From Candidatus Bathyarchaeota archaeon (GTDB lineage Archaea > Thermoproteota > Bathyarchaeia > RBG-16-48-13 > GCA-020355125), in NCBI GenBank assembly GCA_030617005.1, contig JAUWWH010000016.1, positions 1 through 8,931 on the forward strand: a stretch of 8,931 nt of DNA. The letters are read 5' to 3'. A program made the position numbers and the translations under genes. Shown one piece after another: positions 5,083 through 8,931 of this stretch (positions are counted from its first letter, which is position 1; each line of letters begins with the position of its first letter). The notes under the pieces are model-generated. The model did not search any database. It saw only the letters and a list, made by a program, of their open reading frames with translations, and was not told the DNA's origin.

Positions 5083-5230
5083 GGGAGTGATTCAACAAGC
5101 CCGAAGGAGTATTCCTGATTGGATTCACATCAACCATTCAAAGTATAACTGGAGGTCAAAATGTTCATCTCATTTTAGTTGAGGAATTCTTTACGGGTTG
5201 TCCCAATCGATATTAAATGAATCACTGCCC
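5083..5230 (-). ncRNA. Candidate structured RNA domain upstream of T3
   Basis: A long-range helix joins 5218-5230 to 5083-5094: 12 pairs with one bulged base in the minus-strand RNA. Nested inside are 5202-5208 with 5117-5123 (7 pairs, one G-U) and a small hairpin at 5169-5183. The outer helix includes the stop codon of the 70-residue gene. No convincing gene lies in this stretch and no separate promoter is visible, so it is probably part of the 3' end of the upstream transcript, stacked directly on the T3 domain. Confidence 0.45.
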
Positions 5231-5434
5231 TTCTTGCTCTTCTTTGAGATCTTGAGGGGTATAAGCGAATTTATTAAAGTGTTCAAGCCTTTGTTCTAAT
5301 TTCACATAACTTCGTAATTGGGAAACAACCATTCCAATAGCAACGTGATCAGTTCCAACTGCGGCCTTTATTTGTTCTATGATTCTTTCAGAAACCTCTT
5401 TAATCTTTTCGTGCGTTAATTCTTCTTTTTTCAA
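5222..5434 (-). CDS. Small helical protein of unknown function, 70 aa
   Basis: The preferred start is TTG at 5434, because AAGGAGAT (5441-5448) sits 6 nt before it. A longer frame from GTG 5509 would overlap the upstream gene and lacks a comparable site. The 70-residue product is strongly charged and mainly helical in character, with heptad-like spacing (K-I-K-E-V-S-E-R-I-I-E-Q-I) at about 10-22 and an acidic Gln/Glu-rich end. No Cys, no membrane span, no recognised family. It starts 40 nt after the stop of the upstream 112-residue gene. Its stop codon is part of the outer helix of the RNA domain at 5083-5230, which may couple translation to RNA folding. Confidence 0.7.
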   Translation of the reverse strand: MKKEELTHEKIKEVSERIIEQIKAAVGTDHVAIGMVVSQLRSYVKLEQRLEHFNKFAYTPQDLKEEQEGQ

Positions 5435-5474
5435 TGTCTTATCTCCTTTGGATATGTTAATAGGATGATTACTT

Positions 5475-5813
5475 CTACTTACTAAGTCTCCATGAATAAT
5501 ATGTAGCACGGTCTTTTGGCTTTCTTTTCATGAAATAAGCTCTTAGTCTTTTAGCTGTATCCTTTCCAAACTGGTCAACAACTTTGTTATATGGAACTTT
5601 TACAGTTTCCTCACCGTCTTTTTCACCATCAGCATTTATAAAGTCTCTACACAGAAGAAAGTTATTACCATCAATTCCTATAAATGTAAAAGGTTCCTCC
5701 TTTTCCCATTTGCAGGCACTGACCAGATGGCATGTAGTTGTAATAAGGGCTGTACTATTTTTGTCCTCTGGATGATCACCTAATATAAAGTCAACTCTTT
5801 TGAAATATCCCAC
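5475..5813 (-). CDS. Unknown protein, 112 aa
   Basis: GTG start at 5813 with GGAGGT at 5819-5824, 5 nt away. An ATG two bases upstream is in another frame that stops within a dozen codons. The product is soluble, mixed in charge, with C28, C34 and C55 not arranged as a zinc motif, a central beta-like section (F-T-F-I-G-I-D-G-N-N-F-L-L) and a basic C-terminal end rich in Lys, Arg and Tyr. No recognised family. First gene behind the box at 5869-5882. Confidence 0.75.
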   Translation of the reverse strand: MGYFKRVDFILGDHPEDKNSTALITTTCHLVSACKWEKEEPFTFIGIDGNNFLLCRDFINADGEKDGEETVKVPYNKVVDQFGKDTAKRLRAYFMKRKPKDRATYYSWRLSK

Positions 5814-5868
5814 ATTTTACCTCCGGTGAATATAAGAAGAAAAAATAATAAAACAACCTCCACACAAT

Positions 5869-5882
5869 ATTTAATATATATA
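5869..5882 (-). promoter_or_regulatory. Promoter-like box TATATATATTAAAT (copy 4)
   Basis: Exact core, about 55 nt upstream of the GTG of the 112-residue gene. Unlike the other three it has no terminator hairpin just upstream; the 40 bp towards the lipoprotein gene hold only the palindrome TAGGTACCTA (5917-5926), which spans that gene's stop codon. Transcription from the right may therefore continue through it. Confidence 0.55.
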
Positions 5883-5923
5883 GCCCTCTTAATTAAATAA
5901 TACTCCTGATCTAGGTTAGGTAC

Positions 5924-6340
5924 CTATAGAATTCTATGATAAACCATTCGAATGTCATCTACTGTTGTGGTTATTGTTTTACCATCAATTCTAGCAATGA
6001 TGGTGATTTGATTATATCCTTTCATGTAAATGTTGTTGTCATATATAATATATGTTCCGATATCTATTTTACTATCAGTCCAAATCTTGTCAGAGGAGTA
6101 CGTAATATTGGTGAAATATGTAATAATTGTATAAGTCCCATCTGCTCTGAATTCTAGTGATCCACTGAATGGTATATGTATATCATCTACTTTAGGTAGT
6201 GGTTTATTAGTATATCTGTGGACCAGTTTGTAGAAGCTAATAAAGGTAGGACTAAGAGGAATAATTTCTTTAGCGGTGCTACATGATATTACAAGAACAG
6301 ATAGGATAAGTAATATAAAATATATGAAAGTCTTTTTCAT
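5924..6340 (-). CDS. Predicted lipoprotein, 138 aa
   Basis: ATG 6340, GGAG about 8 nt upstream. Signal sequence M-K-K-T followed by a hydrophobic stretch to V17-I18-S19-C20, an acceptable lipobox, so Cys20 would be lipid-anchored. The mature part is rich in Thr, Ile and Tyr, with repeated strand-like segments (for example Y-T-I-I-T-Y-F-T-N-I-T-Y and T-I-T-T-T-V-D-D-I), suggesting a small beta-sheet protein exposed outside the cytoplasmic membrane. It resembles small bacterial lipoproteins with a lipocalin-like or META-like look, but I see no diagnostic motif. Last gene of the right-hand run; follows the Cys/His-rich triplet. Confidence 0.8.
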   Translation of the reverse strand: MKKTFIYFILLILSVLVISCSTAKEIIPLSPTFISFYKLVHRYTNKPLPKVDDIHIPFSGSLEFRADGTYTIITYFTNITYSSDKIWTDSKIDIGTYIIYDNNIYMKGYNQITIIARIDGKTITTTVDDIRMVYHRIL

Positions 6341-6368
6341 AATGTGGCTCCGTATTAATTAGATTAGT

Positions 6369-6749
6369 TTAGATTCTACAGCTGTTGTCAATAAACCACT
6401 TGAACGGTTTACATACATCTATATCACCAGCCCAATATATTATATCTTTTGGAGACCGCATTTTTCTAAAACGTTGGTCTCCACAACACCAATGAGAGTC
6501 TATATAACAAGTGTCTAAATCTATATAACAAATACATGGAATGTCTATTGTCTTCTTTATTGGTAAACTTACAAAGGTGTCAACGATAACAGCTCTTTTT
6601 CCACATAATGGACAAGTTATTAAATTTCCAATCAAGTGTTTCCACTCTGCTGTTCGAACATACTTCATAACTAGCCCTTTTTTAAAACTTTCAGACTTAA
6701 AAATTCTAGATAATTTTACAGGGCTTACAGGTCCATCATAGATCTTCAT
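6369..6749 (-). CDS. Cys/His-rich tandem paralogue 3, 126 aa
   Basis: ATG 6749 behind AGGAGAGG, 5 nt away. Third copy of a family also encoded at 6762-7280 and 7293-7811. Shared blocks: G-P-V-S-P-x-K-L-S-R-I-F at 6-17; W36 and L39-I-G; I-T-C46-P-L-C49-G-K-R-A-V-I; L-P-I-K-K; I-P-C72-x-C74; H86-W-C88; and a C-terminal C-K-P-F...S-C-R-I. The cysteines and histidine (46, 49, 72, 74, 86, 88) probably hold zinc. It is shorter than its paralogues because about 45 residues between the HWC block and the tail are missing, while the tail is kept. No function known. Confidence 0.8.
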   Translation of the reverse strand: MKIYDGPVSPVKLSRIFKSESFKKGLVMKYVRTAEWKHLIGNLITCPLCGKRAVIVDTFVSLPIKKTIDIPCICYIDLDTCYIDSHWCCGDQRFRKMRSPKDIIYWAGDIDVCKPFKWFIDNSCRI

Positions 6750-6761
6750 TTGAACCTCTCC

Positions 6762-7280
6762 TTATATTCTATAACTATTTCTCATGCATGTTTCAAATGA
6801 TTTACATACATCTCTATTTATTATTAAATTATACTCCTTAAAGGGGAGAGAGGAAGTTATACCAACATCACAGGATGGATAGCAGTAAACATGAAAAAAG
6901 TGATTTGGATAATCATCAAATACTACACTGGTGTAATTATCTTCCTTATCACGATTAATTTTGTTACACCAATGATAACGTATTTTTCCAGTACCTATTT
7001 CTATAGCACAATGGCATGGAATGCTTGAGTTCTTTTCTATAGGTAGATGTATACGATAAGGAGTAATAACTGCCTTCTTACTACATATGGTACAAGTTAT
7101 TAATTGTCCAATTAAACACCACCACCGTGTACCTCTATCAGCATCAATTCGATCAATATATATAAGGGGGATTATTGCTCCTTCTTTAAGAAGTCTCGAT
7201 AGTTTCTCAGGAGTTACAAAATTTTTGTATATACGACCATAGTTACTTAATCTTAACATTCTCGGTGCTGATCTAGGCAT
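6762..7280 (-). CDS. Cys/His-rich tandem paralogue 2, 172 aa
   Basis: ATG 7280 behind AGGAGAT at a 6-nt gap. Same architecture as its neighbours: N-terminal helix F-V-T-P-E-K-L-S-R-L-L at about 21-31; W53-W-C-L-I-G; L-I-T-C63-T-I-C66-S-K-K-A-V-I; L-P-I-E-K-N; I-P-C89-H-C91; H103-W-C105; then a variable region with V-F-D-D and H-F-F-H-V-Y-C-Y and a tail C-K-S-F...S-Y-R-I. Here the usual Cys in the last four residues is Tyr, so that Cys is probably not a metal ligand. It has a longer N-terminus (about 14 extra residues) than paralogue 1. Spacing to paralogue 1 is 12 bp. Unknown function. Confidence 0.8.
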   Translation of the reverse strand: MPRSAPRMLRLSNYGRIYKNFVTPEKLSRLLKEGAIIPLIYIDRIDADRGTRWWCLIGQLITCTICSKKAVITPYRIHLPIEKNSSIPCHCAIEIGTGKIRYHWCNKINRDKEDNYTSVVFDDYPNHFFHVYCYPSCDVGITSSLPFKEYNLIINRDVCKSFETCMRNSYRI

Positions 7281-7292
7281 TTAAATATCTCC

Positions 7293-7811
7293 TCAGATTC
7301 TACAACTAATCTTCATGAGTATCTTAAATAATTTACATGTATCATTATCTCTGTTCTTTAATAGTCTGTGCATATAGTCATAAGTTGATTCAACAGTTCC
7401 AGGAGAACCTCGATATTTCTCAAGTGAGTTATAGTAAGCGTTAGGATTAAATTTCTCAGATGATTTATAATAAACATGAAAATCTGCTATATTATTAAAT
7501 ACTATAGAGAAATAATCCCCTACCTTATTACCATTAATCTTAGCACACCAATGAAAAAATATTTCCCCATTATCTAAATCTACAGCACAATGACATGGAA
7601 TATCTGAATTCTTTTCTATAGGTATCTCTATATCGGCAGGGACGATGACTGCTTTTCTACCACATATGGGACAAGTTATTATTCTTCCAATCAAATACCA
7701 GCACCAATTTTCATTAGCGGTAATACTGATAAAAGAGATAACCTCTCCTGATGTAAAAAGTTTAGAAAGTTCTTCAGCACTTACAGGACCTGTACATTTA
7801 TGTTCAGTCAT
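7293..7811 (-). CDS. Cys/His-rich tandem paralogue 1, 172 aa
   Basis: ATG 7811, preceded by a G-rich site (GGGGGGAT) 6 nt away, unusual in being all G rather than AGGAGG. Blocks: G-P-V-S-A-E-E-L-S-K-L-F at 8-19; W36-C-W-Y-L-I-G; I-T-C47-P-I-C50-G-R-K-A-V-I; I-P-I-E-K-N; I-P-C73-H-C75; H87-W-C89; V-F-N-N and F-H-V-Y; tail C-K-L-F...S-C-R-I. The pattern CxxC-(22)-CxC-(11)-HxC is conserved in all three paralogues and fits a compact zinc-binding module. No membrane span. First of three tandem copies; the small membrane-protein gene just upstream ends 12 bp before it. Confidence 0.8.
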   Translation of the reverse strand: MTEHKCTGPVSAEELSKLFTSGEVISFISITANENWCWYLIGRIITCPICGRKAVIVPADIEIPIEKNSDIPCHCAVDLDNGEIFFHWCAKINGNKVGDYFSIVFNNIADFHVYYKSSEKFNPNAYYNSLEKYRGSPGTVESTYDYMHRLLKNRDNDTCKLFKILMKISCRI

Positions 7812-7823
7812 TTAAATCCCCCC

Positions 7824-7982
7824 TTAGAACAAAATATTATCTACCCCAAGATAAATAACTGTGCCAATAAGCCAGAAAACTATACCAAGCAAAAATGCCC
7901 CCCAACCATATTCACTATCATCAAAACCTAAAATTGAAACTATAATCCAAAGTACTAGAATAATTAAAATTAATTTTATCAC
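7824..7982 (-). CDS. Small two-helix membrane protein, 52 aa
   Basis: GTG at 7982 is preceded by GGAGG at a 5-nt gap and runs to TAA at 7824-7826. The ATG overlapping the same site is in a frame that soon stops. Two hydrophobic spans, residues 2-19 (I-K-L-I-L-I-I-L-V-L-W...) and about 29-46, are joined by a short acidic loop D-D-S-E-Y; a Gly/Trp-rich start opens the second. It fills the gap between two well-supported genes exactly. Role unknown; the size and shape recall small phage membrane effectors, without a specific match. Confidence 0.7.
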   Translation of the reverse strand: MIKLILIILVLWIIVSILGFDDSEYGWGAFLLGIVFWLIGTVIYLGVDNILF

Positions 7983-8005
7983 CCATTCCTCCTTCTATTT
8001 GTTTA

Positions 8006-8332
8006 TTAACCTAAACCTAATATATACATTTCCATTTCATCCAAGAATTTAGACCAAGCCTTATCCAAAATTTTATCCTCTACAAAAATCCTTTGTACAG
8101 TCGTAACTTCTCCTTCTGTTAGCATTGCAAAGGTGTGAAGATAATTGGAATCATCATACACATATTCTATAATGAATTTTACATATCTTTCACCGATAAG
8201 TTTATGATCCGGCTCCTCTATAATTTCTGCTCTTGGTTCCATTTTATTTATTGCTAAATTTAATCCAATGCTTTTTCCCCAAACAACTCCAATCAACATT
8301 GCAAAACCTGCAACAAGTAAATATCCTAACAT
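8006..8332 (-). CDS. Membrane-anchored protein of unknown function, 108 aa
   Basis: ATG 8332 behind AGGAGG, which lies in the last codons of the upstream gene (stop and start are 1 bp apart). An N-terminal hydrophobic helix (about 3-19, G-Y-L-L-V-A-G-F-A-M-L-I-G-V-V-W-G) acts as anchor; no lipobox or clear cleavage site. The remaining 85 residues are soluble and acidic, with likely strands (Y-V-K-F-I-I-E-Y-V-Y) and a C-terminal helix ending M-Y-I-L-G-L-G. Family not recognised. Confidence 0.75.
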   Translation of the reverse strand: MLGYLLVAGFAMLIGVVWGKSIGLNLAINKMEPRAEIIEEPDHKLIGERYVKFIIEYVYDDSNYLHTFAMLTEGEVTTVQRIFVEDKILDKAWSKFLDEMEMYILGLG

Positions 8333-8333
8333 C

Positions 8334-8459
8334 TTATTCCTCCTTTACTGATTTTTCTACAAGTATGTTATAAATATTTTCACCGATAGATATTAGGGTA
8401 ACTCCTATAATTACTAAAAGACAGATTCCTATCAAGACCGCAACTTCAAAGAAAGTCAT
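8334..8459 (-). CDS. Small single-pass membrane protein, 41 aa
   Basis: ATG at 8459 is chosen because AAGGGG (8466-8471) lies 6 nt upstream. A longer frame from ATG 8516 would overlap the previous gene by 43 bp with no ribosome site. The product is M-T-F-F-E followed by one strongly hydrophobic span (about 6-24, V-A-V-L-I-G-I-C-L-L-V-I-I-G-V-T-L-I-S) and a charged tail. Its last codons (K-E-E-stop) contain the AGGAGG of the next gene, so the two are likely coupled. Function unknown. Confidence 0.7.
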   Translation of the reverse strand: MTFFEVAVLIGICLLVIIGVTLISIGENIYNILVEKSVKEE

Positions 8460-8473
8460 TTCTTTCCCCTTTG

Positions 8474-8788
8474 TTATGTCAGATGATCTGCTAGCCAGAG
8501 CAAGGCTTTTTCCCATGCAGTAGATTCGGTGTCTGCGTTAAAAGGATAGCTTGCTCGTATATCTCCGCTATGCCCCCACTCATTTAGATCAATTTTTGTA
8601 TGCCCATCGGTCACATCTATTGAAATTGCTACATTTCTTGCGCCGTATTCCCCTGGGTAGTCCCGCCAAAGTTCGTGTACCCGCTTGCGGATTTGATTCT
8701 GTTTTCCTAAAAGTGTTAAATGTTTATACTCTTCCAGAGTAAATCCCAACGTTAGAGCAATCTTTTCTTCTTGTGATTTCTCAGTCAT
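8474..8788 (-). CDS. Unknown protein, 104 aa
   Basis: ATG 8788 overlaps the end of the upstream gene by 8 bp, typical of coupled phage genes; the upstream GAGAGA is a modest ribosome site. The product is soluble: a helical N-terminal half (E-E-Y-K-H-L-T-L-L-G-K-Q-N-Q-I-R-K-R-V-H-E) and a second half with strand-like V-A-I-S-I-D-V-T and a C-terminal helix A-W-E-K-A-L-L-W-L-A. No cysteine, signal or membrane span. Base composition here is somewhat less AT-rich than the paralogue cluster. Family not recognised. Confidence 0.75.
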   Translation of the reverse strand: MTEKSQEEKIALTLGFTLEEYKHLTLLGKQNQIRKRVHELWRDYPGEYGARNVAISIDVTDGHTKIDLNEWGHSGDIRASYPFNADTESTAWEKALLWLADHLT

Positions 8789-8931
8789 TATCGGTCTCTC
8801 TTTCTCTGTATAGTTTCATGAACATTGAAAAGAACATACCTGCTATATTGGGTTCAACATTTCTTTTTTTTGTTAACCAGATTAAGAGATCCTGTTCCTT
8901 TTCAGGTAGTTCATTATCAGTAAAACATTGA
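8781..8931 (-). CDS. C-terminal end of a gene cut by the right edge
   Basis: An open frame enters from the right edge and gives 49 residues to TGA at 8781-8783. The visible end is charged and helical, with L-P-E-K-E-Q-D-L-L-I-W-L-T and a Met/Phe-rich patch G-M-F-F-S-M-F-M-K-L before an acidic end. It overlaps the next gene's ATG. Too little is present to name it. Confidence 0.65.
   Translation of the reverse strand, partial: QCFTDNELPEKEQDLLIWLTKKRNVEPNIAGMFFSMFMKLYRERETDND

Noticed and set aside
4946..5137. Minus-strand open frame of 63 codons
   Set aside because: It covers the long-stem RNA, its U-tract and the promoter-like box, has no ribosome binding site, and ends in a stretch translated from the terminator U-tract and the box.
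5084..5180. Possible tRNA gene in the noncoding stretch
   Set aside because: GGATTCAC and similar strings hint at a T-arm, but no 7-bp acceptor stem, anticodon arm and GTTCRANYC loop could be assembled on either strand.
401..5882. Archaeal TATA boxes
   Set aside because: The AT boxes look like TATA elements, but at 4944-4957 the ribosome site is too close for a start 25 bp downstream. Hairpin/U-tract terminators and lipoboxes favour a bacterial virus.
7154..7165. Further promoter-like TATATATATTGATC inside paralogue 2
   Set aside because: It matches only the alternating TA part, lies within coding sequence far from any start, and is explained by Tyr/Ile codons.

Overview
The window looks like an accessory stretch of a low-GC bacteriophage genome, probably a large one. 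Every supported gene lies on the minus strand. The genes are small, tightly packed and mostly unrecognised, with strong AGGAGG-type ribosome binding sites. Two hairpin-plus-U-tract terminators and two lipoboxes point to a bacterial host, which I cannot name. No structural, replication or packaging gene is visible.

Layout, in the direction of transcription (right to left). (1) A run enters from the right edge: a partial gene, several small genes including three short membrane proteins, then three tandem paralogues of a Cys/His-rich (probably zinc-binding) family at 7811-6369, then a lipoprotein (6340-5924). (2) A promoter-like box at 5869-5882 precedes two small genes and a noncoding stretch, 5230-4977, that can fold into two long-stemmed domains, the second ending in a U-tract. 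(3) A box at 4944-4957 precedes an ADP-ribosyltransferase/Tpt1-like protein, a Cys-rich mini-protein, a two-helix membrane protein, an unknown protein, a double zinc-ribbon protein, a 287-residue unknown and a 38-residue membrane peptide, closed by a terminator at 2155-2197. (4) A box at 2126-2139 precedes a 274-residue protein with RAMP/Cas7-like sequence features, then about 740 bp of noncoding DNA, then a terminator at 428-468. (5) A box at 401-414 precedes a lipoprotein cut by the left edge.

The most unusual element is the noncoding stretch, about 508-1248. On the plus strand it is C-rich and G-poor. The dinucleotide AC (GT on the transcribed strand) recurs every 5, sometimes 6, bases for hundreds of bases, with gaps of 10, 15 or 20. 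The minus-strand RNA would be G/U/A-rich, poor in C, stop-dense and weakly structured, which fits an array of binding sites for an oligomeric or filament-forming protein. It would be co-transcribed with the RAMP-like gene. The gene and array together are bracketed by two near-identical terminator-promoter modules, so they form a discrete cassette. A protein-coated RNA (or DNA) system is a hypothesis, not something the sequence proves.

The region also shows signs of gene shuffling: duplicated terminator-promoter modules, a duplicated gene-end-plus-leader segment (3193-3253 and 3697-3757), and two adjacent genes sharing the same 3' end (4095-4136 and 4325-4368).
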